A stretch of 39,481 nt of DNA. It comes from JAFGDH01 sp964447525 (lineage in GTDB: Archaea; Aenigmatarchaeota; Aenigmatarchaeia; QMZP01; QMZT01). Below, in pieces: positions 6,656 through 14,437 of the stretch. The notes below the pieces were generated by a model that searched no databases, had not been told where the DNA came from, and saw only the letters and a program-made list of their open reading frames with translations. The position numbers and the translations under genes were made by a program. The first letter of the stretch is position 1. Each line of letters begins with the position of its first letter. Location: the NCBI GenBank assembly GCA_964447525.1, contig CAYUSU010000006.1, forward strand, positions 1-39,481, in the 5' to 3' direction.

Positions 6656-6683
6656 GCAGGCGTTACCTGCTGCCCGTTTTTTT
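6656..6683 (+). terminator. Hairpin plus T run after the DUF5320 gene
   Basis: GCAGG-CGTTA-CCTGC stem (6656-6670) followed shortly by seven Ts (6677-6683). A TATA-like TTATAAGTTT (about 6689-6698) comes next, so the DUF134 gene probably has its own promoter. Confidence 0.45.
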
Positions 6684-6710
6684 CATCGTTATAAGTTTAA
6701 GTGATGTTAT

Positions 6711-7049
6711 ATGCCGAGACCTAGAAGAATGAGAAGGGTGTGGCTAGAGCCGAACGTTACGTATTTCAAGCCAGCCGGAGTCAGGATGATTTCGCTTGAA
6801 GAGATTACGTTAAACGTGGATGAGTTTGAATCCATACGGCTCAAGGATTATGAGAACCTTGATCAAACCGAGGCCGCGAAGAGAATGAACATTTCCCAGC
6901 CGACATTCCAGCGTTTGTATGAATCCGCAAGAAAGAAGATAGCCGACGCCATAGTCAACGGCAAGGCAATCAAGATAGAAGGCGGAAATTACAGGCTTGT
7001 GGGAAGAGTTAATGGTAGAAGAAGGTTCGGAAGAGGTGCTGGGTTTTGA
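6711..7049 (+). CDS. DUF134 (UPF0251) DNA-binding regulator
   Basis: 112 residues beginning MPRPRRMRRVWLEP, the family start. The centre carries a helix-turn-helix similar to sigma region 4: LDQTEAAKRMNISQPTFQRLYESARKKIADA (about 50-80). It includes the conserved FESIRLKDYE lead-in. DUF134 proteins typically sit beside NifX/NifB-domain genes and are presumed to regulate them. The C-terminal Arg/Gly tail matches that habit. The start codon is probably very near the transcription start, as no clear ribosome site is seen. Its stop overlaps the next ATG (TGATG). Confidence 0.9.
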   Translation: MPRPRRMRRVWLEPNVTYFKPAGVRMISLEEITLNVDEFESIRLKDYENLDQTEAAKRMNISQPTFQRLYESARKKIADAIVNGKAIKIEGGNYRLVGRVNGRRRFGRGAGF

Positions 7050-7492
7050 TGCAGATGTTGGGAATTGAAAACATAAATGAGCTGAAGATTGCCGGTGTAA
7101 AATTGGTAAAAATGTTCGGTAATGTTATGCCGGTTCTGATAGGTATTCTGTTATTGGTTACGCTCTTCATGGAATTAGTACCGAGCGAGTTTTATGTTGG
7201 AATTTTCACCGGAAATGTTTTTATCGACTCTTTTGTAGGAGCTGTTTTCGGTAGCATTGCCGCCGGGAGTCCGGTGAACAGCTACATAATCGGGGGAGAG
7301 TTAATGAAACATGGCATATCCATGTTTGCAGTAACGGCTTTTATGGTGGCATGGATAACGGTCGGGATAATTCAGTTTCCCGCCGAGAGTCTTATGCTCG
7401 GGAAAAAATTCGCCGCTGTCAGGAACCTTACTAGTTTCTTTTTATGTATAATTGTTGCTGTTGTGACAGTTTTTACCTTGGGGTTGTTTTGA
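7049..7492 (+). CDS. Permease half-protein 1 (ArsP_1-like)
   Basis: 147 residues with about four TM helices. It contains FGSIAAGSPVNSYIIGGELMKHGIS, which resembles the re-entrant signature of predicted permeases in PF03773 (DUF318/ArsP_1). Family members are usually about 300 residues with two inverted halves. Here the N-terminal-type and C-terminal-type halves are separate, overlapping genes (TGATG at 7490-7494). Start: the ATG at 7049 overlaps the DUF134 stop; a TTG three bases earlier is possible. Substrate unknown; the context suggests a metal, metalloid or sulfur compound. Confidence 0.7.
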   Translation: MQMLGIENINELKIAGVKLVKMFGNVMPVLIGILLLVTLFMELVPSEFYVGIFTGNVFIDSFVGAVFGSIAAGSPVNSYIIGGELMKHGISMFAVTAFMVAWITVGIIQFPAESLMLGKKFAAVRNLTSFFLCIIVAVVTVFTLGLF

Positions 7493-8001
7493 TGAAGAAA
7501 AAAATATTGGATAATTTCAGGGCAGGTTGGATTTTTCTGGGGATAGTTCTGGTAGCTTATGCCGTTCTGGGAGCAGTGAACTACGGTATGCTAGGACAGG
7601 TCGTTCTTAGTTTCTGGAACCTTTTCATAAGTGTTCTGCCCATTATATTGCTTGTGTTCGGATTGGTTTTCCTTACCAACCTTTTCATGACCCAGAAGAG
7701 GATAATGAAATACTTGGGTGAGGGTTCCGGGGTCAGGGGGTGGATTCTGATGATAGTCGGCGGTATAATTTCGAGCGGTCCGATTTATATGTGGTATCCG
7801 CTCCTGAAAGATTTGAAAATGAAGGGCATGAAAAATTCGCTGATAGCGGTTTTCCTGTACAACAGGGCGCTGAAAATATTTTTGATACCTATCATGATAT
7901 TTTATTTTGGGTGGGTTTTTACCATACTGCTTACTCTTTACATGATCGTGTTTTCTGTTATTAACGGAATCATAGTTGGAAGGATAGTAGGAAATGAATA
8001 A
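7492..8001 (+). CDS. Permease half-protein 2 (ArsP_1-like)
   Basis: 169 residues, five or so TM helices. The motif GGIISSGPIYMWYPLLKDLKMKG followed by AVFLYNRALK is the counterpart of the 'SSGP...YP...FLYNRA' signature of this split permease group. The ATG at 7492 overlaps the stop of the first half, which argues for co-translation and a heteromeric transporter. A longer frame from 7444 would overlap the last TM helix of the first half and adds a Cys-rich stretch without support, so I use 7492. Confidence 0.7.
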   Translation: MKKKILDNFRAGWIFLGIVLVAYAVLGAVNYGMLGQVVLSFWNLFISVLPIILLVFGLVFLTNLFMTQKRIMKYLGEGSGVRGWILMIVGGIISSGPIYMWYPLLKDLKMKGMKNSLIAVFLYNRALKIFLIPIMIFYFGWVFTILLTLYMIVFSVINGIIVGRIVGNE

Positions 8002-8018
8002 GGATATGTGGTGATAGT

Positions 8019-8195
8019 ATGCCAAATGGAAGAGGTATGATGGGAAGACAAGGCGGCGGAAGGATGGGAGGGTCAGGACTCGGCCCGTCAGGTCAATGTA
8101 TATGTCCCAAATGCGGTTATAAAATGCCGCATGGTAGGGGCGTTCCGTGTTATGATCAGAAATGCCCGAAATGCGGGGCAAAAATGACAAGATGA
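8019..8195 (+). CDS. Small Gly-rich zinc-ribbon protein (58 aa)
   Basis: Translation starts MPNGRGMMGRQGGGRMGG and ends in a four-Cys ribbon: CICPKCG, PCYDQKCPKCGAKM. It combines a Gly/Arg-rich N-terminal tail like that of the DUF5320 proteins with a rubredoxin- or zinc-ribbon-like knuckle pair. Such tiny proteins accompany NifX/NifB-domain proteins in archaea and bacteria. It sits between the permease and the first NifX-type gene, in the same direction, 17 bases after the permease stop. Metal could be Zn or Fe. Confidence 0.75.
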   Translation: MPNGRGMMGRQGGGRMGGSGLGPSGQCICPKCGYKMPHGRGVPCYDQKCPKCGAKMTR

Positions 8196-8213
8196 TCAAA
8201 AGGAGGGTTTGAT

Positions 8214-8672
8214 ATGAAAATAGCAATAAGTTCAACCGGGCCAGACATTGAGGCAGATATTGACATGAGATTCGGGAGATGTCCTTATTTTTTGGTGGTT
8301 GAAGTTGATGGCGGAGAGATAAAAAATACGGACTCGTTTGAAAATACAGGCGCTCAGCAGATGGGTGGAGCGGGAATATCCGCAGCCCAGTTCGTTGCAG
8401 ACAAGGGAGCGAAAGCGATAATAACAGGAAACGTGGGACCCAGGGCTTTCCAGGTTTTCAGTCAGTTCGGAATAGAGGTTTACACAGCTTCCGGTAAGAT
8501 CAAGGATGCTGTGGAAAAGTTCAGCAAAAATGAGCTTAAGAAAGTCGAGGGCGCGACCGGACCCATGTTCGCGGGAAATCCCGGAGGAGCGGGTTCAGGT
8601 GCGGGTCAGGGAACCGGAAGAGGAATGGGACAAGGAAGAAGTTCCGGTCAGGGAACAGGTGGTATGCGATGA
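8214..8672 (+). CDS. NifX/NifB-like dinitrogenase cofactor-binding protein with Gly-rich tail
   Basis: 152 residues. The first 115 form the RNase H-like NifX domain (PF02579): MKIAISS start, MRFGRCPYFLVVE, IKNTDSFENTG, AKAIITGNVGPRAFQVF, GIEVYTA. The last 35 are a low-complexity tail (GAGQGTGRGMGQGRSSGQ). Proteins of this family carry Fe/Mo or Mo-Cu clusters; Desulfovibrio orange protein is one. Ribosome site AGGAGG just upstream (8201-8206). The stop overlaps the next gene's ATG (ATGA). No nitrogenase genes are in view, so a nitrogen-fixing role is not implied. Confidence 0.9.
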   Translation: MKIAISSTGPDIEADIDMRFGRCPYFLVVEVDGGEIKNTDSFENTGAQQMGGAGISAAQFVADKGAKAIITGNVGPRAFQVFSQFGIEVYTASGKIKDAVEKFSKNELKKVEGATGPMFAGNPGGAGSGAGQGTGRGMGQGRSSGQGTGGMR

Positions 8673-9001
8673 TTATAGCGATGCCTGTCCTCGGAGACAA
8701 CGGGAAAGATTCGGAAATCAGCGAGCATTTCGGGCACAATCCATTTTTCGCTGTTTACAACTCCGAAACAGATGAACTTAAGATAGTTAACGTCGGAGAG
8801 CACGGAGCAGGCTGCACACCTGTCGGGGAGATAGAAAAACACAATGCCGATACCGTCTACACCATAGGGATAGGCGGCATGGCCATAGAATCCCTCAACA
8901 AAAACGGGATAAAAATCAAGACCGGTGAATTTCGTAAGGTACGTGAAGTGATCGAAAATATCGAAGAACTGGAAGACCTTCAGGAAGGTTGTGGTCACTG
9001 A
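8669..9001 (+). CDS. Second NifX/NifB-like protein
   Basis: 110 residues, PF02579 fold: IIAMPVLGDNGKDSEISEHFGHNPFFAVYN, VGEHGAGCTP, ADTVYTIGIGGMAIESLNKNGIKI. Its ISEHFGHNPFF is the usual SxHFG ligand region, unlike the MRFGRCPYF of the upstream paralogue. The two may bind different ends or kinds of cluster, or form a heterodimer. It begins inside the stop of the first copy, indicating translational coupling. It ends in a GCGH tail that could bind metal. Confidence 0.9.
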   Translation: MIIAMPVLGDNGKDSEISEHFGHNPFFAVYNSETDELKIVNVGEHGAGCTPVGEIEKHNADTVYTIGIGGMAIESLNKNGIKIKTGEFRKVREVIENIEELEDLQEGCGH

Positions 9002-9025
9002 AAAAATAAAAATTGGGTTTCAAGA

Positions 9026-9868
9026 ATGATAAAAATAGCAGTAACTGGAGGAAAGGGAGGAACGGGAAAGTCAACGGTAGCCACATCTCTTGCTTTCGAA
9101 CTTTCGAAAAAAGGGAATGTCCTTCTCGTGGATGCGGATGTGGACTGCCCGAATGATCACCTTCTCCTTTCAATTAACAGAAAGAAGGTAAAGGACGTTT
9201 ATCAGGAAATACCCGAATGGGATTTGAAGAAGTGTTCCAAATCCGGGAAATGCTCGGAAGTATGCAAGATGAATGCGGTCGTGTTCCTGAAGGGCAGATA
9301 CCCGGTTTTCATACCCGACCAATGCAGCGGTTGCGGAGCCTGTATGGTGGCATGCCCGGAGAATGCGATAGGGAAGACCCGGAAAAAGATAGGACTGGTA
9401 TATTCTGGCTCCGGCAACGGGATAGACATGGTTTCGGGTGAACTCATCCCCGGTCAGATGATATCAGAATTTGTTGTAGAAGCACTCAGAGAACACGTCA
9501 AGCCAATGGAGAAGGATTATGATTACGTGATAATAGATACTGCAGCCGGAACCCATTGCGGTGTAATAACATCCCTTAAAGGATGTGATGTCGCTCTTTC
9601 CGTTACGGAGCCAACGCCGCTCGGAGGCCATGATCTTGAGCTTATGCTGGATCTGCTTAAGATAGTGAATATTCCGTGCAGTATAGTAATTAACAGGTCG
9701 GACATAGGCGACGAGGAAATAATTAAAAAGATAGCTGATGATCACAAGACAAAAATCATTTCAAGGATACCTTATAACAGATCCATAATTGATGCATATT
9801 CTCACGGAGAACCGATCATCCATATTAGCATAACAAAACTGGCGAATTTTTTGGAGGGGGTTTCATGA
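9026..9868 (+). CDS. MinD/Mrp-type ATPase with ferredoxin insertion, copy 1
   Basis: 280 residues. Deviant Walker A GGKGGTGKST (8-17), switch VDADVDCPN (about 36-44), an inserted ferredoxin-like domain (about 65-115) and the C-terminal ATPase half (YVIIDTAAGTHC, VTEPTPLGG, VINRSDIG). In the insertion the second Cys quartet is complete (CSGCGACMVACP), but the first has Ser for its second Cys (CSKSGKCSEVC). Bacterial homologues occur as tandem pairs in the orange-protein complex and probably load or move a metal cluster using ATP. Overlaps copy 2 (ATGA at 9865-9868). Confidence 0.9.
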   Translation: MIKIAVTGGKGGTGKSTVATSLAFELSKKGNVLLVDADVDCPNDHLLLSINRKKVKDVYQEIPEWDLKKCSKSGKCSEVCKMNAVVFLKGRYPVFIPDQCSGCGACMVACPENAIGKTRKKIGLVYSGSGNGIDMVSGELIPGQMISEFVVEALREHVKPMEKDYDYVIIDTAAGTHCGVITSLKGCDVALSVTEPTPLGGHDLELMLDLLKIVNIPCSIVINRSDIGDEEIIKKIADDHKTKIISRIPYNRSIIDAYSHGEPIIHISITKLANFLEGVS

Positions 9869-10755
9869 AAACGATTACCATTCTTTCTGGGATGGGAGGG
9901 GTGGGCAAGAGCAGCATAACGTCTTCCCTTGCTCTGATGGCGGCAAAAAAATGGAAAATAACCGCGGCTGATTGCGATGTGGATGCTTCCAATCTTGCGT
10001 TGGTGCTTGGACTAAGGGAAAAGGATATCGGGGACTGGAAATGGATCGAGACCTCTGAGAAAGCGGAGCTGGACGAAGACAAGTGCATGCACTGCGGAAA
10101 ATGCTCCGAAGTTTGCAGATTCTCCGCGATAGAATGGAACAAGAAAAAAGATATTCCTGTGTTTAACTATATGCTTTGCGAAGGATGCGGAACCTGTGGT
10201 CTGGTATGCCCTGCAGATGCGATAAGCCTCAGAAGGGTAAAGAATGCCAGGATAGGAACTGGAAAGACGGGATACGGATTTACTGTCGTGACCGGACAGC
10301 TCAAGATGGGAGAATCCGGTTCCGGTAAGGTTGTCATGGCTGTCAAGGAAAAGGCAATGCAGATAGCGATGAAGAATAAATCAGAATTGATGTTCGTGGA
10401 TTCGGCTGCCGGAATAGGATGTCCGGTTATAGCTTCCGTTAACGGCAGCGATTTCGTGGTTGCCGTAACAGAGCCCACCCCGTCGGCCCTGAGTGATATG
10501 GAAAGAGCACTTAAGGTCGCCGATCATTTCGGGATACTTTACGGTATTGTTATAAACAAATGGGACATCAATCCGGAATTTTCCGGGAAGATAGAAAAGT
10601 TCGCAAGAAACAGGGGAATACCTGTTCTCGGGAAGATACCGTACGACAGGAAATTCGTGGATGCTTTGGTGAACCTGAAACCGATCGTATCTTACGGGAA
10701 AAAATACGAGAAGATGTTCTCTGAAATTCTTGGTAATATAAGAATCATCGAATGA
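9865..10755 (+). CDS. MinD/Mrp-type ATPase with ferredoxin insertion, copy 2
   Basis: 296 residues, same architecture as copy 1: SGMGGVGKSS Walker A, ADCDVDASN switch, ferredoxin insertion with two intact quartets (CMHCGKCSEVC and CEGCGTCGLVCPADA), then FVDSAAGIGCPV and VTEPTPSALSDMER. The signature lysine of MinD-type ATPases is not at the usual KGG place here (GMGGVGKS), whereas copy 1 has GKGGTGKS. One subunit of a heterodimer may thus be catalytically altered. It is the last gene of the co-directional cluster and ends overlapping the tail of the convergent regulator gene by 11 bases. Confidence 0.9.
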   Translation: MKTITILSGMGGVGKSSITSSLALMAAKKWKITAADCDVDASNLALVLGLREKDIGDWKWIETSEKAELDEDKCMHCGKCSEVCRFSAIEWNKKKDIPVFNYMLCEGCGTCGLVCPADAISLRRVKNARIGTGKTGYGFTVVTGQLKMGESGSGKVVMAVKEKAMQIAMKNKSELMFVDSAAGIGCPVIASVNGSDFVVAVTEPTPSALSDMERALKVADHFGILYGIVINKWDINPEFSGKIEKFARNRGIPVLGKIPYDRKFVDALVNLKPIVSYGKKYEKMFSEILGNIRIIE

Positions 10756-11209
10756 AAAGTTTCGCTAATTCATGATTTATTTTAATCATGTTCGTTTTTC
10801 CGTGCGGTTCCTTTTTAATGGCATTTTTCATTTTCAGCCTTTCCAGCGTCCTGAATACCCTGACCTTTGGGATTCCGGTCAGATTTACTATTTTGGTTTG
10901 GGACAGTTCCCCGTTGCAGTCTAATATTTTTTCAATTATTCTTGCCTCTTCCCCGCTGAAAAACATATGAAGCATTTTCCTGTCAATAAGTTTGTTTTCT
11001 GGATTCGGGGCAAAAATATAATATATTACCGTGCCTATAAGCAGACCTATAGATGCGGTTACCGGTATGAGTATGGGTAATGGTATCGCACATGAACAGA
11101 AAGTGCCCGCGTCCAGTTGCAATTGCACGTACCATGATATGATCGATATAGTCAGTACGAATATCGATATGATCATCGTTACGGTTATTATTTTTTTCGA
11201 GTGATTCAT
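10745..11209 (-). CDS. Membrane-anchored winged-helix regulator
   Basis: 154 residues. Two N-terminal TM helices (about 8-30 and 43-66) are separated by a loop with CSC; then comes a soluble C-terminal winged helix (about 85-150: EEARIIEKILDCNGELSQTKIVNLTGIPKVRVFRTLERL). Archaeal one-component regulators with two TM segments and a MarR-like wHTH have this form. The CSC in the outer loop could sense thiol state or metal, fitting the divergent secreted thioredoxin-fold gene. The shared upstream region holds GTTTCA/TGAAAC repeats. Convergent overlap of 11 bases with the preceding ATPase gene. Confidence 0.75.
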   Translation of the reverse strand: MNHSKKIITVTMIISIFVLTISIISWYVQLQLDAGTFCSCAIPLPILIPVTASIGLLIGTVIYYIFAPNPENKLIDRKMLHMFFSGEEARIIEKILDCNGELSQTKIVNLTGIPKVRVFRTLERLKMKNAIKKEPHGKTNMIKINHELAKLFIR

Positions 11210-11216
11210 ACCTATT

Positions 11217-11260
11217 GTTTCACTTTTTGAAACTTAAATATATATACGGTTTCATTCAAC
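11217..11260. promoter_or_regulatory. Divergent control region with GTTTCA repeats
   Basis: Inverted repeat GTTTCA-CTTTT-TGAAAC (11217-11233), a TATA box AAATATATATA (about 11236-11246) for the plus-strand gene at 11271, and a third half-site GTTTCATTCAAC (11249-11260) between the TATA box and the start. A regulator bound here would control both the membrane regulator and the thiol-redox operon. Confidence 0.5.
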
Positions 11261-11270
11261 TATTGGAATT

Positions 11271-12341
11271 ATGAAAGCAATTTTAATGGTATCATTGGTG
11301 GCATTGCTGCTTGTTGCGGCATCCGGGGTTCAGGTTCAGGCAATGAAGGATGTTTGCGCAGTATATTTCACGTATGTGGGATGTCCCCATTGTGCGAATT
11401 CCGATCCGGTTGTGCTTTCCGAAATGACGGACAAGTACTCCAATCTGGTCGTTATCGAATACGAGTTCGTTCTGAACCCTGAAAATTCTTATGTTGTTTA
11501 TGACTATAACAATGAATACCAAAGCGGTGCCGGAGTACCCATGATAATATTCGACAAATCGAGAATGATAGTCGGTGACACTCCGATATTAGATAGTGTT
11601 GATGGTTTTATCTCTTCCGGTCCCAATGGTTGCCCTCTTCTGGAGGGATCGGTAGATTTTTCTTCTGTTGATATAAACGGACTTCCCGGTAGTCCTAAAT
11701 TGTGGACCAAAGACAGGATACTGATCAAGAAAGGCGAGACCGGGGATAATTCTGTTTTGAGGGAACTTATCGAATCCTCCGATATACAATCCGTTCTTGA
11801 GGGAGTGGAATTCGTTATTACCGATCCCGAACCGGTCCAGCTTTCGGGAATAAAATTTCCCCAGCTCGGCGTGCCGGGGACTGTGGAGTTCGATCACGCG
11901 ATTAACGTGGGCGGATGGAAATTCCAGTGGAACGGGGATGCGGTAATTGATAAAGAATGTCCTGAATGCCCGGAACCCGGTGAATGGTCCGAATGCAACG
12001 AAGGGAAAAGATCCAGAAGCAACTATAAATGCGGACCTGAAACAAGTTACGAATGCGATACATACACCGAAGAGATAGAATGTGTCGAGGGATGTCCGGT
12101 ATGCCCTGATCCATCGGAATGGTCCGAATGTGTTGGCGGAACTAAAAAGAGAACAAACTACAATTGTTCCGGGGAGACCGGTTTCGAATGTGTTCCTTAT
12201 GAAGAAACTGCTGAATGCGTGGATAATGGGAACAACCTAAATGGAGGAATGGTTATATCAGCGATATCCCCCGTGATTGTGATAGTCGTATTGTTATCGA
12301 TTTTCCTGCTTTATAGGAAATCCAAAAGATTAGGTGTATGA
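11271..12341 (+). CDS. Secreted thioredoxin-fold protein with two Cys-rich repeats and C-terminal TM anchor
   Basis: 356 residues. Signal peptide 1-24 (MKAILMVSLVALLLVAASG, cut near VQA). A thioredoxin-like domain follows with YVGCPHCANS (Cys38-Cys41) and the cis-Pro loop GAGVPMI at about 86-92. After a linker come two tandem repeats of about 42 residues (230-271 and 275-316) of the form C-P-x-C-P-(E/D)-P-x-EWSEC-x-x-G-x-(K/R)-x-R-x-NY-x-C, similar to thrombospondin type 1 repeats. A TM helix (about 328-347) and a basic tail finish the protein. The next gene encodes a CcdA/DsbD-like membrane protein, so this is probably the outer thiol-disulfide partner of that electron relay. Confidence 0.8.
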   Translation: MKAILMVSLVALLLVAASGVQVQAMKDVCAVYFTYVGCPHCANSDPVVLSEMTDKYSNLVVIEYEFVLNPENSYVVYDYNNEYQSGAGVPMIIFDKSRMIVGDTPILDSVDGFISSGPNGCPLLEGSVDFSSVDINGLPGSPKLWTKDRILIKKGETGDNSVLRELIESSDIQSVLEGVEFVITDPEPVQLSGIKFPQLGVPGTVEFDHAINVGGWKFQWNGDAVIDKECPECPEPGEWSECNEGKRSRSNYKCGPETSYECDTYTEEIECVEGCPVCPDPSEWSECVGGTKKRTNYNCSGETGFECVPYEETAECVDNGNNLNGGMVISAISPVIVIVVLLSIFLLYRKSKRLGV

Positions 12342-12342
12342 T

Positions 12343-13176
12343 ATGGAAGAAAGGATGAAAAGATTTTTGATCGCGGGTATAATAGTTGTTGCCATAATTT
12401 CATTTTTCGCAATGGCGGGGCAGGCCGATCCTAACTATCTTAAGGATGTAGGAGTTTCCATGCCCCTGCCCCTGTTCACAGTTTTCATAGCGATAATAGA
12501 CGGTTTCAATCCTTGCACTATGTGGGTTCTAACTTTCCTTCTGGTTTTGCTGATTTCGGTTTCGGAGTCCAGAAAAAGGATTTTTGCGGTGGGCTTCACT
12601 TTCGTTGTGGTAGTTTATTTTTTTTATTTCCTTTTCATGTCGGCGTGGCTTAACATATTTTTTTACATAGGTTTTTTGGACCCGGTAAGAATAGCCATAG
12701 GGTTGCTGGCGCTGTTTGCAGGGGCTATTAACTGCAAGGAATTCTTCGCCTTCAGGAAAGGAGTGACGCTGATGATACAGGAAAAGCACAAGAATCCACT
12801 TGTGAGAAGGATAGAGTCAATGAAGAACATCATAAAGAACGGTTCTTTCCCGGCACTTATCGTAGCGTCCGTCACACTCGCTGCCTTCGCTTCTCTCGTT
12901 GAACTCCCCTGCACCGCCGGCTTCCCTATCATATACACGAAGATATTAGCGGAGAAAGTGTTTGCAGAAAGCTTCGCGTACTATCTGTATCTGGCCTTTT
13001 ATAATCTAGTGTATGTTATTCCGCTTTCCTCAATAATATTACTGTTCGGGTACTTCTTCAAGGGAAAACAGATATCCAAAAAACATATGCAGGTAATCAA
13101 GGTTATCGGGGGTTTGATAATGATATTCCTTGGTATAGTTCTCCTGTTCAATCCGGGATTGTTGATGCTGGTTTAG
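12343..13176 (+). CDS. CcdA/DsbD-like thiol transmembrane protein
   Basis: 277 residues, six to seven TM segments. The two key cysteines sit in DGFNPCTMW (first core helix) and ELPCTAGFP (fourth core helix), the pair that in DsbD/CcdA passes electrons from cytoplasmic thioredoxin to an outer acceptor. An N-terminal hydrophobic segment ending at about 27 (AMAGQA) may be a cleaved signal or an extra helix. The ATG at 12343 follows the stop of the secreted thioredoxin-fold gene by one base; a GTG at 12334 is the alternative. A cytoplasmic thioredoxin (15693) in the neighbourhood could be the electron donor. Confidence 0.85.
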   Translation: MEERMKRFLIAGIIVVAIISFFAMAGQADPNYLKDVGVSMPLPLFTVFIAIIDGFNPCTMWVLTFLLVLLISVSESRKRIFAVGFTFVVVVYFFYFLFMSAWLNIFFYIGFLDPVRIAIGLLALFAGAINCKEFFAFRKGVTLMIQEKHKNPLVRRIESMKNIIKNGSFPALIVASVTLAAFASLVELPCTAGFPIIYTKILAEKVFAESFAYYLYLAFYNLVYVIPLSSIILLFGYFFKGKQISKKHMQVIKVIGGLIMIFLGIVLLFNPGLLMLV

Positions 13177-13602
13177 ATGATACTGAAAAATATAGGAGTA
13201 ATTCATTCCCCGTATAAAACGCTGGATGAAGCGCCTTTCCAAGGTGAGGGAATATCGAAGATAGAGATATCCCAAAACTATGTCCGCGGGCTTAAGGACA
13301 TAGAGACATTCTCCCATCTGCATGTTTTTTACTGGATGGACAAATCCACGGGTTTTTCACTTTCCGTCAATACACCATGGGATTCCAAACCACATGGTCT
13401 TTTTTCCACGAGAACACCGAACAGGCCAAATCCAATCGGTTATTCCGTGGTTCGCTTGGTCAGAAGGGAAAAAAACGTTCTGGTGGTCGAGGGACTTGAC
13501 GCAGTCGAAGGTACAAATGTGATCGACATAAAACCCTACGTTCCAAAGATAGATTGTAAGGATGCCAATTCAGGGTGGCTTAATGGGAAATTCGGACGGT
13601 GA
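13177..13602 (+). CDS. trmO: tRNA (m6t6A37) methyltransferase TrmO family
   Basis: 141 residues, a TrmO/TsaA beta-barrel SAM enzyme (UPF0066). Signature segments: IGVIHSPYKTLDEAPFQG, FSHLHVFYWM, GLFSTRTPNRPNPIGYSVVRL, and VVEGLDAVEGTNVIDIKPYVP. In bacteria TrmO N6-methylates t6A37 of tRNA-Thr; archaeal members have the same core. It begins directly after the CcdA-like stop, with no leader room, and is four bases before the radical SAM gene, so all three are probably one operon. A functional link between redox genes and this enzyme is not evident. Confidence 0.92.
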   Translation: MILKNIGVIHSPYKTLDEAPFQGEGISKIEISQNYVRGLKDIETFSHLHVFYWMDKSTGFSLSVNTPWDSKPHGLFSTRTPNRPNPIGYSVVRLVRREKNVLVVEGLDAVEGTNVIDIKPYVPKIDCKDANSGWLNGKFGR

Positions 13603-13606
13603 AACT

Positions 13607-14377
13607 ATGAGAACTGTGTATGGACCTATAGATTCATGGAGATTCGGAATGTCCGGAGGGATCGACGCAAACTGTGGGAGGTATTGTTCATTCAATTGCG
13701 TCTATTGCCAGCTAGGGCTCACAAAATACCTTATCACAGATAGGCGTGTTTTCGTTGATCCTGAAAAAGTTAGGATTGATCTGAAAGATGTTCTTGGAAA
13801 CCGGGAATTCGACATGATCAATATATCCGGTACCGGGGAACCCACGCTCGCCCTGAACATTAGTGAGATAATAGATGTGGCGAAGGAATTTGCCGGAGGT
13901 TGCGGGAAAGATGTCGGGGTGATTACGAATTCCTCCCTGATGCATGATCCGCAGGTAAGGAAGGACCTTCTGGAAGCGGATTTGGTGAGCCTGAAACTGG
14001 ACGCCCATAACGAAAAGATATTCAGGATAATAGACAGGCCCCATAACGAAATAGACTTCAGGAGGATGATCGGCGGTATGAGGGATTTCAGGAATGAATA
14101 CGGTGGCGAATACGTCCTACAGATCATGTTCATGGAACAGAACAAGATGTATGCTGAAAAGATCAGGGAGATAGCTGAAAGTCTGGAACCCGATCTCATA
14201 CACCTTAATACCCCCACGAGAAAGCACGGCGAGGGTTTCGTCCTTCCGGAAGAGGAGATGAGAAGGATATCCGGTATTTTCGAAGGGATGAAATACAAAA
14301 TGGTTTACGATTCGGTTAAGACCGGGGTCAAGCCGGTCGACAGGAAAGAGACACTTGCGAGAAGGCCGGACGATTAG
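13607..14377 (+). CDS. Radical SAM protein (COG0731-like)
   Basis: 256 residues from the ATG at 13607 (MRTVYGPIDSWRFGMSGGID). An upstream in-frame ATG (13562) would overlap trmO by 41 bases. The 4Fe-4S/SAM motif is CSFNCVYCQLG (CxxxCxxC), followed by SGTGEPTL (the GGE-like SAM contact) and VITNSSLM, VSLKLDA. This is the pattern of the Fe-S oxidoreductases related to the wyosine enzyme TYW1 but without its flavodoxin or long C-terminal parts. The substrate is unknown. Next to TrmO, a tRNA-modification role is a fair guess but no more than that. Confidence 0.85.
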   Translation: MRTVYGPIDSWRFGMSGGIDANCGRYCSFNCVYCQLGLTKYLITDRRVFVDPEKVRIDLKDVLGNREFDMINISGTGEPTLALNISEIIDVAKEFAGGCGKDVGVITNSSLMHDPQVRKDLLEADLVSLKLDAHNEKIFRIIDRPHNEIDFRRMIGGMRDFRNEYGGEYVLQIMFMEQNKMYAEKIREIAESLEPDLIHLNTPTRKHGEGFVLPEEEMRRISGIFEGMKYKMVYDSVKTGVKPVDRKETLARRPDD

Positions 14378-14437
14378 TGGTTTGACCAAGATCGGTAAGA
14401 TTTGACTGATAGTGAGATGTACAAAGGAAGGATGAGT

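Noticed and set aside
6641..6694. A 17-codon frame MAGFMAGVTCCPFFSSL overlapping the hairpin before the DUF134 gene, like a leader peptide
   Set aside because: No ribosome site, overlaps a terminator-like hairpin, and attenuation leaders of this kind are not expected in archaea.
8214..10755. A nitrogen fixation cluster, because of NifX/NifB-like domains
   Set aside because: No nifH, nifD, nifK, nifE or nifN, and no radical SAM NifB in the window; the domain is widely used outside nitrogen fixation.
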